A DNA stretch of 64,000 bases from Hymenolepis diminuta (GCA_900708905.1 CAADRB010000088.1:284813-348812); one strand, 5' to 3'; numbered from the stretch's first letter, positions 37,480 to 51,300 are shown. Translations and numbers: made by a program. The notes: generated by a model not told the origin, from the letters alone.

Positions 37480-37705
37480 AACAATCTAGAACACTCGGTA
37501 ATATAGCAACTTAACACAGAAGCTAATAACCCACGGCAGATAAGAAGGCACATTATAGTCAACATACGTGTATTAGCGAAACTCACACTCAATCGGTATC
37601 GGCTTAAACAAATACGAATAATTATCAAGTGTCCTTTATCGGTGGGGAAATAAAGAAAGAAAATACATTTTTGTTCATAGAAGAAGTATTGGGAGCGGGA
37701 GAAAA
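37480..37705 (+). repeat. Repeat related to the retroelement flank at 14290-14470
   Basis: Shares GCAACTTAACAC, AGAAGC/GGAAGC, GGCTTAAAC and a terminal A-rich block containing AAAATAATTAT with 14290-14470, in the same order and orientation. It is interpreted as an LTR or leader fragment of the same family. Confidence 0.4.
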
Positions 37706-38894
37706 TAATTATCATTTCTTCTAACAGTGAGGAAGAGGGATAAGGAGGAAGGACTGGAAGAAGTTGGGAGGAAAAGGGATGCGATGGCACTGGCGGAAGT
37801 CAATCCAGATTGGGAAGCACGACCAAACGAGCTACAATAATAATACGCGTTCTTCTTCCTTCGACAGTTAGAGAAGAGATATGAATCGTTAATTGCACAC
37901 TTCATAGAGAGACAAAGCGGAGCTCTGAATCAGGGTGCGCAGGTACTATAAACGTCTATTATTTCGAGTGAAATTGGGTCCCGGACAGATACTTATTCAT
38001 ATCATAATATGAACCTAGGTATAAATCAAGTCGCTCAGGTAACGGGAGAAATTCAGAGGTGGCTGAGAAAGCCATCCCACTATATCGTTAAAGATATTAG
38101 ATTTCGTTCAAAGTCATTTTCGATGACTGCTATCTATTTACGTTTATGCGTGCACACTTGAACCGCGCTAGATGGAATTCTGTTGACGGCGTAACATAGT
38201 AACGGATAGCCAGATACTTTTTGACATTTTCTATTTAGCAATTTATTAAAATTAGCTGAAAATCATTAATATTTTAATGGATAATACTTGCATAAATTAA
38301 AATAAAACTTTTTTCAGTTGGGCAATGGAACGCATAAATATGATTAATAAATTTAAACATGTGAAGGATGACTCTCAATGCTTTAACGTAAATTACGCAT
38401 TAATCACATAATCAATAAAAATATTTCGGCATGTTGTCTACAAAGCCTCACTGATGTCATCGTGTTCCAATGACTCAAACCCTGTCTGTAATGTCCAATT
38501 TCATACCTTCACGTTTCCTTGCCCAAGTAACTTATAAAAATTGTCTTTACATTCCTACACTCATATGTACACACTGACACGTATGTCTTTACGTGCCAGC
38601 TATAGTCCTAGCTTCTACGATCCCGATCTAGTTCATTAGTCGCTTCAAACGAAAAAAAATTACTTGTGTTCAATATTTTTCCTTTCATTCGAACAATCTA
38701 TATTTCTTAAATTTGAATTGAATTCTTTTTTTAACTCAAATAAAAAATATAAAATTTCGCTACTCGTCCGTAATAACTGAAACTGAGTAAGAAATATAAA
38801 GGTTAATTTTTAACTCCTAGATATGTAATTAGATGGACAGCATTATCAAAGAGGGAAATGCATAATAAAATTTCATGCTATAGAAAGTAAACTT

Positions 38895-38965
38895 TTACGT
38901 TGACGCATTGGTTCACGTACACGTCTGTCAGGTCAGTGGTCAAGAGTTCGAACCGAATGGCCAAC
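38895..38965 (+). repeat. tRNA-like (SINE-type) remnant
   Basis: Box-A-like TGACGCATTGGTTC (38901-38914) and box-B-like GAGTTCGAACC (38944-38954) are spaced about 40 bases apart, as in tRNA-derived elements. No paired acceptor stem is evident, so a functional tRNA is unlikely. Confidence 0.3.
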
Positions 38966-39343
38966 TTTAATGCTTCAGTTTTGCTAACACAGAGGCTAGC
39001 AACATTCAAATCTCGCATCAGAGGCACCACAATGCTACTCTTTACCCAAGAAAAGCGTCGATATGAGAATTATTACTTATTTTGCTTGTGCAAATGATAC
39101 ACACAGTGAACTAGGGAACTTAAAAATCCTTGACAAACGAACGTTTCATTTAGTTAAATTATCATCTTAATATCAAACCGAATTTCAGAATAAGGGGTAA
39201 ATTTTACAATTTTAGTTTATTTTTGTATATTTACATAAATTAATCGAAGACTAATCAATATATCAAGAACCAATACATTGTTCTTTGCAATCGTGTGTGA
39301 AATACTGTTTGCCAAAGCGCTTAACTCAAATTAAACGGGTACA

Positions 39344-39355
39344 TTTTTATAGGTA
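39344..39355 (+). promoter_or_regulatory. 3' splice acceptor just before the start codon of the repeat gene
   Basis: The sequence TTTTTATAG|GTA|ATG places an acceptor AG at 39351-39352, three bases before the ATG at 39356. It may receive a spliced leader or a 5'-UTR exon. If a leader ending in AUG is used, that AUG would be in frame with the coding sequence. Confidence 0.4.
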
Positions 39356-42300
39356 ATGGCTCGCAAAGATATTTTTAAGAACATACTGGAAGATTCCACT
39401 ATGAAAGAGAGCACATTAGAAGAGGGTATTTAATTGTTATTTTTTAATCTTTTCTTTAGCTCGCGAATCGGCTGGGTCAAGTCATCATGTTGAATCATTG
39501 TTCATTCGTCCCAGTGCGGTATGTTTTGTTTCGCCGTTTATTATAAATGTAGGAAATTGAGACCTCGACGGAATCAGGTGTTACTCATCAGAAATTAACG
39601 GACAATGAAGGTAGTGTTGTGAGGTGCAAACTTTTATTAGTCAAATTGCAAAATGTTTTCCTAATTTTCGGTAAATAATTTTTCTTTGATTAAGAAAATC
39701 AACAAACCAAAAAGAAAAATCTCAAATCATGGGTAAATTTGAATTCCTGTTTAGTATTTACATTTTCTTTACAAACCTTCATATACTGCTATTTGATTTT
39801 AGAAAAATATGAGGAACCTTCGTTCACGACGCAATTTAGTCGACTCTTTTGATCTTTCAAATGATGCAACATTCGAGCTCAGTATAGCTCCAGCCATTGA
39901 TGCTAACGTCGACCAAGAAGGTAAAATTTACAATAATTTATCCCTTTTTCGTCGTTTTTACTTACCATTTTCTTCCTCCCAGTTGATTCTGCAAAAAAAG
40001 CTAGTTCTACGACAAAGGCGAAGAAAATTGTCCCTCGAAATCGCCGCCAACTTGTGAATACTTCAGAACAATCCTCAATAGTGAATACTACATTTGAGTT
40101 GAGCGTAGTGTCTTTCGCGGGTAAAAAGAGTGGTCTTCTCGGTAAGTCCCTTTTTCTTATTTTTAAAATTGACTTGATTTAATTGCCTAATCATCTCCCT
40201 AATCAATAGTGTTGGGAATTTGAACTCCTTTACTGATATGTCTTCAACCATGCTTATTGTATTTGGCTGATTTCCATTTTAATTATTGGACGTTTTAGTT
40301 TTGTTAACGGTATTTTTATGGACCATGTTTAGTCAATTTTGAGTTGTGGTTGATGTCCTTGTCCCTAAGACTTTGTCTTAAAGTTAAAAGTAAATTTTTT
40401 CTAAGTCTACTCTAATTATACTAATGGGTCCGTACGTGCTCTGGCTAGGTTGTTTGCTTAACTTGCTTCGGATTTATACGACCTTTGTTTTGGTCTTTAC
40501 TAACATAGACTTTTTTAAGCCGTACTCCTGTTTGATGGAATGAGGATTTGGGGTATCAGGAAGGTAAGTCGGGGACAGACATTAATGTAGACGCTCTAGG
40601 TATGGTTTTATATCAATACACTACGCTCTTCCCCCTTTCGAGAGGCTAGTTTGTCATCGAATAAGTAGTTCCCATTATTCTTTGGACTGAAAATGACCGA
40701 ATTTACGGTGTTACTTTGAAGAATAATCAGTTCATGAAGCACTAACACGGGTGAAAGGTTTGTTCTCGAAGAATACTGACGATGATGATAATATCTCCTT
40801 TTAGAATCACCTGACGCTGTAGTTAATCAAATGGTGAGTTGACTAATTCCTAGTTTCTTTTCATCTTCGTTCTCACATTTTTGACTAAATATCTTATTTA
40901 TCATTGAAGGGTAAACGAAGGGTTTTTCGGGCACGTAGGGCATTAGTGAAATCAGCGCAGATAAATAATGAATCCAAATTTGACCTCAGAGTTATATCTG
41001 CAGTCGGACAGAAGCCAAATGAAGGTCTGTTATTATCATTCTTGTAGCATTTCAATGTTTAATCTGCGGTAATTTTTAAATCATGAAAAGCCAGGTTCCA
41101 CCTTTCTGAATATTTAAATTTGACTTAAATGTTTGATCGTTACCCTCTAACTTATGATACTCGTTATCTCTATAACTTCGCTATTCAGGCTTTTAGTCTT
41201 TAACATTTTATTAGGGTATAATTTTTATGAATTCGGTATTTCCTACCTTGTGACAGAAGCCATTTTAAGCCTAAATGGGGTTTCTCTGATATCTTTTCCT
41301 ATGTAAGAGTATATTTAATGCAGTCGTTATAATGTGCTCATTTTTATCAACCCTTACCAATTGTTCCGGTGACCACCTTAGATCTGTTTTGATCCGTTCG
41401 ACCATTTATAGGGAAGGCGAGTTTTCATATCCATTATAACACTGGACTTGATAGGTGGGAGGTATCTTGGGGCCGTTCTTGTAAGAAACTCTTTTTTACC
41501 AAATTTGACCAATGCGATTAACCATCCCACATCCCTGGATATTCACCGACGACCGCACATTGACCACTGCACCACCGGGGAACAAGACCAGAATTGTTAT
41601 TATTTCTCATTTTATGGAACCACACGAATCAGCCAATCTGAGTGATGGTGCTAGCCATTCTATAAACTTGTTTTGAGCACTATCTTTGCCTTTCATGCAC
41701 TAATGGAGGTTCAATCCATCTTCGGATAGGCTAACTGGTTTGTGTTGTGCTCCATCTAGTTACACATGCCCCATGGCATTTTCCTCACACTGAACTTAAT
41801 GTCTTCAAAAGTGGTTTAACACCTCATTTTTATTGACTTAAGAGGTTAAAAATTTATGCTGACATGAAAACCGATAAGTTACCGAATCTCAATTGCACTA
41901 TCGAAAAGATGAAAATAATAAAATACATTTAATAAGTATGCTTATAGTTAAAAGCTGAGTGTAAAACAATAAATGAGGAAAAATGTGCTGCGTCTCCCTG
42001 TTTTTTGTCGCCTACATGGTTCTCTCATCGTACGACCAACTTTAAAATATTTTCGACTGGATATCTTCCGAGAATTTTTGTTGTAGTGTAATAAATCGTC
42101 TTTTTCTTTTAGAATTACCTAATGGTGCCAAGAATGAGAAAGTGAGTGTCAATAATTTTCTCCATTTTTGCCGACTAATTCATTGTTCAGTTGTTCACTT
42201 TTTCACAGAAGGGTAAATCGAAAGCACACCGTGCGCGCAAGGCACTAGTTGACTCAACAATAGCTGGAATTGAGGAAACATTCGAGCTTAGCGTTGCCTC

Positions 42301-45300
42301 TGGAGTAGTGGAACCAAAAGCCAGCCATGGTAGGCGTTTCTTATATGTTTTTTCATCTTACTGAATGCATATCAGTAATGTTTTGTGGTAAGCTAACATT
42401 GCTAATATGAATGCAGATGATTTCTGACGACACTAACAGAAGACATGTCATTGTTGATAAAATAAATATTTATTCAGATACATTGTTCGTTATGTTGCCT
42501 CCTTGAATGTTCACAGGACTAAGGTACTAAGCGACAGCATGGGACAGCTAAAGATCTGTCCCATAACTACTTAACTTCCCGTTCCAAATTAGGAGTTAGA
42601 AGGGGAATCTAAAACGTCTCTAGTATGTCAAAGTGTGGGTCTATCTCTATCAATAATAAAAATTGAGTTTAGCAAATAGTTTTATGCCATTCAAGAAAAG
42701 GCACTCGTTGACTCATATGTTGGCATTGGTCTATTTGTCAAATGCTAACTTTTATTGGTTGTTCATGAGAAGAATTAATTATGCAAGATAATTGAATTCC
42801 ACTCCCAAAGTCATTGATTCCCCGCTGTAATAAATTTTATTTTCTATATGTTTATCTCTTCTTACGGTGGTGCAATCTACCCTCATTCTCCACGCAGCTC
42901 TTGGTCTTCTGATTTAGGATAGGTTATTGTGTCCTATTGGTCCCTAGGACGGTCATCAGTTTTGTAAGGGTATACCTCTAAGCCTAACTGACTTCTAAGG
43001 TAGTTCTATTGATGAAATTTACCGCTACTTTAGACTCTATAAAATTGATATCATAAAATGGGTATGTTTTACAATAATCTGACCTTCGTTACTTTGAATC
43101 CCCTATTTTTAGAATCAGTTCCAGTTGTCTCTCATCAAAGTGTAAGTTAATTGCCTATACACATATTTTTTGTTCATGTCTTTTCAAACTAAAGTTTTCT
43201 CATTAGATTAAAGGGAAGGCTCTCCGATCATCTCAAGCTCTAGTCGATTCAATTAGAACAGGAAATGAAATCACATTTGGACTGGGTGTCGCAAATCCAA
43301 TTGAACGAAAGCCAAATGAAGGTTTGTACTTTTCCATTTATTCAAAAAGCTAGTTACACATGTCGTACTGACGGAGGTATTGCCTTTAAGTCCAGGACTT
43401 TGAAGAAAGGCCTGTCCTTCGAACTCTGGTTAACTTTTCTCATTCGATTGTGTTTTCCCATTTTTTGTGTGTTAGTTCAGATTAGCCATTCAACTTCCTG
43501 AAGCAAAAGCTGGACATACTTTCCAACACCAGTTGTACCTTATCTTAATTTGTCACAATTTAAGGATGAAGCCCGGAAAGGTAGCTTCTTAAGTACTCTT
43601 CTTTGGTTTAGGAATTGAGTTAATTGAGTTTTCCTGTCTGTGTACCTTTGCCGCCATCTTACTGAAAAGAAATTTGCATTTTAAAGTTCAACGCAAACTT
43701 AACTCAAGCGTGTATCGGTGACGTTCTTGTCCGCAAAGATAATCACTGCCACACTTCTAATGAACGTTAAGCCTAACCGTACGAGTTAATACATATCAAT
43801 TTCAGATTTAGGGTGCAAATTTCTCAATCATTCTGTCTAAGCGGAATGGAAAAGCTACCTTTCAAATTGAATTAAAAGTTACCAGAGTTACCAGATTTCT
43901 ATTTCTCCATAATGAAAGGGAAGAGACGCAGTTAGGTAAAAGTTTAATTAGGAATGGCAACGATAATAGATAGTGGAGACAGAGTGGCATAGCGTAAGGT
44001 AGCGTTTAAAGTGACGAATAACCCGAAGGGGGTTTATTTAGTTGTAGATTGTAGATGGGTCAGGTCGACTATGTGATGGACAAGTCAAATTAAAATGGCT
44101 CAGTTATTTGATCACATTGGGTGTCCTGCGCTGTGTCAATTAAGGTTAACCTGAGGTCACAGGGAGTCTCAAACGTCGAAAATGAAATAACAAAGCCAGT
44201 CATAAATAAATATTTGTATTGAAAATGTTCGTAAAGAAATGATATAAAATTGAAATAAATGGTGAATTAAATGAATGGAGGAAATTTAATGAAGTTGAAA
44301 TTAAACAGTACGTTGAAATATATACTCCAAACTTAAAAGTAACACTTTTTTACCCAAATCTGGCAGCGGATTTCCTAAACAAATCCTATGAATAATTTCC
44401 TCTATCTGAAGTTTGTAATCCTAAGGTGAACATTTTCGCATTGGTCATGAAAACCGACTGCTATCATTCTGACCTTCCCTTATATTAAAGCTTTACTGTT
44501 CAACATTTCTAATAATTCATTTTATGCGCCTTCTATCTCAATCATTAAGGAGGTGGGAACTAACGGAATGAAAATGAGGAGTTTTTGTTGTGAAATATAT
44601 CATTTCCTATATGATGCATTGATTACGGAGTTGAGCAAAGTCATGGCCGATTAAGTAATATCGTCTTTATTGCGAATTTAGAGGTTCAAGAACCTGCTGG
44701 AAAGTCTACTGAATTGGAGAAACGATCTCCTTCTCAAGAACTATCTACATCCAAAATTGGAGATTTGACATCTCCTGCCCATCGTCGTAGATCCACGATA
44801 TCAACTTCTGGAACGGTGCAACCTCAAGGTTAGTTCTTTTTGCATTAAATGCTGATCATACTTCTAAACATTATAAGTAATACAATAGAAGGAAGAAATG
44901 AATTTATAGATTAATTAATTTAAATAATATTTCTTTTAGAATCCGACATACATACCGTTGATGCATCAACATCAAATTTACCAGCTACTGATAAAACAAT
45001 GACGGGAATAGAAGGTTAGTTTGTCTTATTTATTCATTGTATGTATTTAAGTTAATAAAAAAGAGCATATCTTTGAGGCCTCATATTGTTGGATAAAGAG
45101 ATATCGTTTTCTGCTGTTTTTTTTTCTATCATTTAGTGCGGAAATAACATTTGTAATCAAAAGACATTTCTTTTACATGGGTAAGCGTGTGATTAATTGA
45201 TCTGACCTCATCTATTAATGATGGAAATTATACAGGAAATATGTTGTCTTCCAAGGTCGAGATTTTAGAGTTGTTCTTTTTTTCTCTTTTTTGATAACTC

Positions 45301-48300
45301 AGAAATGGAATGTACCACTGTAAAGGAAGTCTTTCTTTCGCATTTATTGAGAACATTTGAGCGTTTAGTAGTAATTGATTAATAATAATATCATAGACAC
45401 AAGCTAGCTTTTAATATTACGTTTATTGGATGGCCGTGAAGCGAAATTCGAGGTCTCTAGTCCAGTGAAATGATGTTTTCGTTAGATCTCGACTTGTGCT
45501 TGATGCCTCCACGTCCGTAAAATCCTAGCTTTGTCTAACATTGAATGACGATTTTTCGTTTACTGACAATTTCGTAATCACACACTGCACAAATCAATTC
45601 TTGTTCATCTGATAATAAAAGTAGGCGTCTAAATATTTCATAAGCGTGCAAAATTGTGGTAACAATTCTCATCTCTTACTGTTAATTTCTTTGCTATCTA
45701 TAATTCTGTTTATGGCAAAGATTATACGTCCAGAAGCATATCAGCGCACGTTTTTCCCTTTCATAGCATAAGAATTTTATCTTACATTCATATCCGAGTT
45801 TGTTTTAAAAGCTGATAAGGTGGTGACAAACATGACTATAATTCTCAGAGCCCTTAGTCTCCGGATAAGCTGACAAGGTGGTCTTCTAATAACCTCTTCT
45901 TAGTATTTGGCACCTTCAATGTTAGTCTAGGCATCAGTCCGGCGATGAGTTGACTTTCAATTTTCAATTATATGAAGAGGTGTCCATTACAGGAAGCATG
46001 GTCTAAAGGATTTATTGTAGAGCACCATATAGGCAGAGTCTTATAGAATGAAAGGAAATAGGGATCTATAAGAGTAAGAAAGATTTAAAATGTGAAGCAA
46101 GAAATAACAAAGGGTACGACGATGAAGGAGAGCGGCCTTATTTGTCATGATTACTACTTCTGTTCCCAATATTATGGGATTGTGGCTGAGCACATCTCAT
46201 TGATCCGTTGGTCTGTCTTTTTCTCACTGTTGGCGAGGTTGCTAGCCTACTCTACTTCCAATTAAAAGCAGCAGTAATGACTTATATTATGTCAATGCTT
46301 TGCCTTGTTTACAAAGCACCAGCTTTCACCTTACGAATTCTGCTGAGTTTATTTTTGTCGTAGCCATATGGCCATAGAGACCCGGCTTTAATAGGTGCGT
46401 ATATAACTATATAAGGAAATTATTAGCCTGTGGGCTTATGCTATTTGAAAATGGACTTGTTTTGGGATTTAATAACTTAATGAACACAACGGGAATACTT
46501 TTATTCATTTTGGATAATTAATAACATTTGTTAAAAGTCTCCACAAGGATATGAAGAGTTCAGCCTTTTTCACTTCAGCAAACTTGATTCAATCCATTGC
46601 CTCTGAATCCCTCGAGGAATCATCTATTCACTTCACAAAGGCACCCAGGCGTAAAATGACTTTGCGTGGACGTCGTGGTAATCAGCACAACATCGGAGGT
46701 ATGTTTCATTTAGTTAAAAATAACGCTTCTTTCCTCTAGACTCCGTGATTCAGATCGATTTTGTTGAAGCTCTCGCAAAATCCCAACAGCAGCAACAACC
46801 AACGTCTTCAAGTAATATAAATATATTTTCTCTAATAATGTAGATTTATTGTTTGAATATTTTATTTTGTTTCCTTTTAGCTGGGGTTAATATTTTATCA
46901 AAGGAATCGGAAAAGAATGCCTTAAATGATGCTCGTTCACTACGTCCTTCAACATATGGTAATTTTGTAGCGTTTACTGATTTTATTAAGTAGCATCTGA
47001 CAAAACAGTAAAATAATTTAGATTTGAGTAAATTAAATTAGATCTAACAATTGTGTATGGTTATTTTAAAGGTTCTAAAAGCAAAAGAAGGAGAAGTAAC
47101 TTGCTTTCGTTTGCATTCCATTGTTCTTTTACTGTAATATACTTGTTCTAAATCGAACTCCTTCGTTGTTGTTTTTGTAGAAGGCAGGCGATCAAACAGA
47201 AAACGTCGAAATGCGGTTAATTCAACAAGATCTGCCAATGTCCAGAGTTCTGATACTGGTATGCATGAAGGTAAAGACTCTGTTTTTTTATAAAGTCTGT
47301 TCATATTACTGGTACAAATTACACTGATCGAACATTACTTTAAAGGCTTGATTCTCTGAGTAGGATTTTTAGTATTTAATATTAGAATCTTGTTCATTAC
47401 TCTGAGCATGTATGAGCAGCATCTAATTATTTAAAAAGGATGTTGTTAATTGCTTGTGCTTTAATAAGCAAAAAGGGAAGGACATTTACCTAATTTGCGG
47501 ATACAAATGAATAAGCGATTTCAGCACCATAAGTTTAGGTTTACGATGGGATGAATGATAATAGGAGCGCCTTAAATGTGTGACGTTGACTTAAGTAAAA
47601 TGAAAGGAAATAATAAGGGCTTGAGGCAGTTGGTTAGTTACAAAATGTTATTTTTATTAAACCTATTGTATCCTTAGGTGCTTTGAAGAAGCAAAAATCC
47701 TGGTTCTCGTCGTTATAGCAAAAAATTGTGTATGTATTTGAATCTTTTTATAGAAAATAGGAGACCTAGTAAGAAACTTCGGAGAAGAGAAATTGCAACT
47801 GATGAAAATAACGCTAGTAATGTTGCTGCACAAAAGGAGAGTAAGAACCTTGTTAGTTTTTGCAAGTTTTGTTTATTAATTCCTGTAATTTTGATCGTTA
47901 TTTGCAATTTTAGATGCGTCAAATCTTCAAGGTACTATTTCTGAAAATGTAACTCAAGAAGATATCCTGATGGAAGTTAAAAAATCTTCTAGTGAGGGTA
48001 AATTTCCCAAAATATTTCTTTTTGCTGTCCCTGTAAACTATCAGTAAAAACTTAAAACCATTAATTCTTAGCTTACAATTTTGGGAGTGAAATAAGAGGA
48101 AAATTTGAGTGTTTCAATCCCATTGTTGATATTTTCTCTAACACTCGGGTTTCGTATAGTAGATATTTGTAATTGAGGCTTTAATTTGAAGTATTTGAGG
48201 GTATTTATTTCAGCTGGTGCTTCGTTTTGAAGGCTGCCTATTAAAAGTTGAACTTGACGTTAATTTTTATGATTAAATGTTTACACTCATTTGCATATTC

Positions 48301-51300
48301 CATTCATGCAATTCAAAGCCAGTTCTAATTAGTTTAATATCAAAAGGAAGCTTTTGGAACCGTAAAATTTTATAAATTGGGTAATCCGTCATATTAATGG
48401 CAACATAGAGGTTATTTGCAATAGCCAGATATCCGTAGCTTTTTTGTCTGAGCTTTTAAGACCTTCATGAATTTTATTATTTCCATTTTAATAGGTTGTT
48501 CAAAAACGGGGTTGAAAAATGCTGTTCACTGTCTAGTTCTTAATAGAAAGCGTATTTCGGCATTTTTGTCTTTGGTTGTTTGTATTGATCGACTATGGAC
48601 TACCTCAGCATAGTCGATCCTAGTTGACAAAGTATTAGGGACTGTAATCTATATCACAATTTGAATGAATAAAATATCGGAGACAGAGCATTTGCATTTG
48701 CCAGAATCCATGGCATTAGAAAAATGTTGATCTATTTTCTGCCAACAATGGCATTTCATGTTCTTTTTGGTCTCACTCTTAGGGTTTTTTATTTTGTAGA
48801 AGGCAGGAGGTCATCAATTGCTAAAGAGCTAGCAGATTCACCTGAGGTCACTTTTCCAGCCATTAATCAGTCTGGTAAGGACCTCGTCCATGGTATGTGC
48901 CTTTGTCCATTCTTGCTTTACATTGATTTTAATATCATAAATTGTCATCTCTAACGTTATAGACGCCTCAAAACATCAAAATTGTGCACCTGAGACTCCG
49001 AATGTTGAAGCTGACTTGACGGACGCAGATAAATCTACAACTGAGCGTACGGTTAAGAAAAGTCAAATATTTTGAATTTTCTTTAATAATCCGGTTTGAA
49101 ATATTTTTTTTTAATGATTATTTAACAGGGTCTAGAAAATCGATGTGGAGAAGTAAATTGTTCTCGTTTGCTTTTCATCATTTTTTCTCGTTTTGAACTT
49201 ATTTTATGTTTTACTACTTTGTATTTTAGAAAGCAGGAAATCAAATTGTAAGAGTCAATGTGTTGAAGGAGATTCAACAAGTATTGTTCCAGCAACTGAT
49301 ATTGATGCACAAAGTGAAGGTGAGTATCATTACCTCGTTCTCTCCGCGCACTTAAGCATCATTTTATTTGTCAGTTTCAACTTCAGATGTTTCAAATCTC
49401 AAGGGTTCTGCTGATGAAACCGTAAATAACGAAGGAGACTTATTAAGAGCAGAAAAATCTGCTAAAGAGCGTAAGTTTACAAAAGTTAATTTTAGAATGT
49501 TGAACGGAACTACATTCTGTCTTATGTCCATGAATTCCAGTTGAGTCCATGGGAAATCGGACATTATTTGTGATTTTTTGTATTACTTTTGAAACGTCTT
49601 ACGCAAGTTTAGGTGAATGAGGAAACCTTCCTTTTAACACATTTGATCATAAGATTATGGAAGATGGTTAAATCCTCCATCAACACAGATACCCATGGGT
49701 ACGCTTTTATTCACTCATATATTCGATTGAGGAGCGTTCATTACTCAGGTAGTGCTGATTTTAAACTTTGGTTTAGTGAATTGCTAACAAATTGGGCTGC
49801 ATTGATGCGTAGAAGGAAAATAGTTTGGACTAAGTGGGAACAAGGAAATGGGATCTATTGATGAATACAATTTTCTATGCACTTAGATCACTAAAATATT
49901 ATCGAATGGATTATCGAGTAAACTTAAGTTTTATCATTGGAAACTCATACGATGGATTACATTGAAAACGCAACGTGTTACAATCTTGTGTCGAATGGCC
50001 AGCTCACCTTAGCTGAGCTCATAAGCCAGAAGGGAGAAGAATAACTATGTACTGGGATGGCAAATACCTTGCTAATACTTGTTAATAGTTAGGGTCTGAC
50101 AAGGGAACCGATAGCAAGAAGTGTGTTTTTAGAGTACTTGTTGCCTCTAATTAAGATTGTACAGTCATCTCATTAGTTTTAATAGAATTCCGTGTTTACT
50201 TATACTTAATGTGTACTTTTTACATTGTATTTCAGATTCTATGCGTAATATTTCGAATTCCTCTGTGGCTGCTCGCACTGTTACCCAAGTTAATGATTCA
50301 TCATCAACTTGCATTATTCAAATAGAGGACCAAGTTAGTAAAGATAGTGTCTCAAGTAGGTTAACATAATATCATTGATCCATTTGTTCACTTCAAATCT
50401 AAAGGCACTCATTTTTATTTACAGTTCCTTTTTCTGTCATGGAATCGGTAGTTTCGTTCGAAGAGACCTCGATCCAAAACCTTAAGGTACCCAAACGAAA
50501 GGTTACGCTTCGTGGTCGCCGTGCAGCACAAAGTGTTGGAGGTAGGACTTGAAAGATTTTTAATCGTGACGAACATTCTCCTTTAGATTCCGTTATCCAA
50601 GTTGACTTCACAGGAGTATCCGCTCAAGCAAATCAACCTCCGCGTTCAGATGCTATTTCCGTTCATCCAGTTACTGCTAATGAAGAGGTAACATTTTCTA
50701 CAAATGTTGCTGATAAAACTGCGCCGGTGAAAGAAGGTAAGTTGTGTATTTCTTTTTGGAGATCTTTTGCATTACTGTCTATCAGTTGTATTTTAAGACG
50801 ATTAATGCTTCCTTTTAACATCCTCACTGCATCAAACATAAGTTGGACTTGTTTCTTTTGAAGTAGAGACTAATTATTTTGGAATAAGCTTAATTTTCAT
50901 CTAGGCTAATTCTAGACCAAATATATCGTAGTGGGACTATGTAATAGACTACATAGTCTATATCAAATATATATGCACATAATGTGCATTATATATTTCA
51001 CATTATTGTCGAGTGTTGAATGAATTAAGAGTCGACATGAAATTCAATTAGGAATGGTTGATATACTGTGATTAAGTCGATGAGCGAGAATGGAGGATCC
51101 ATTAGCACTTGAGACTAATTGAAGGAAGAGAAGACTGGAAAGAGCATTAATGTGAGGATGAAGATGAAATAAACTCCAATCCACTATCATGACGGGCGAA
51201 CGTTCTTATTTTTCCGAATCTTATTGAAGATGTATATGTTATATTTTAGATTCTACGGAAGAAATTTTGAATCTCGCAGTGGTTCCTGCCGTTAACCAGA

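Larger units (their letters stand above)
34426..39355. other. Intergenic region between divergent genes, with dispersed repeats
   Basis: This 4.9 kb separates the start codons of HD-PTP (leftward) and the modular repeat gene (rightward), so both promoters should lie here. I could not recognise core promoter elements. Contents: a TAG/TTG trinucleotide tract (34991-35020), two copies of a dispersed repeat (35860-36110 and 37110-37320), a relative of the 14.3 kb retroelement stretch (37480-37705) and a tRNA-like remnant (38895-38965). No coding gene is supported. Confidence 0.5.

Noticed and set aside
38900..39097. Functional tRNA gene at the box A/B pair
   Set aside because: No acceptor or anticodon stem can be paired, so it is treated as a tRNA-like remnant.
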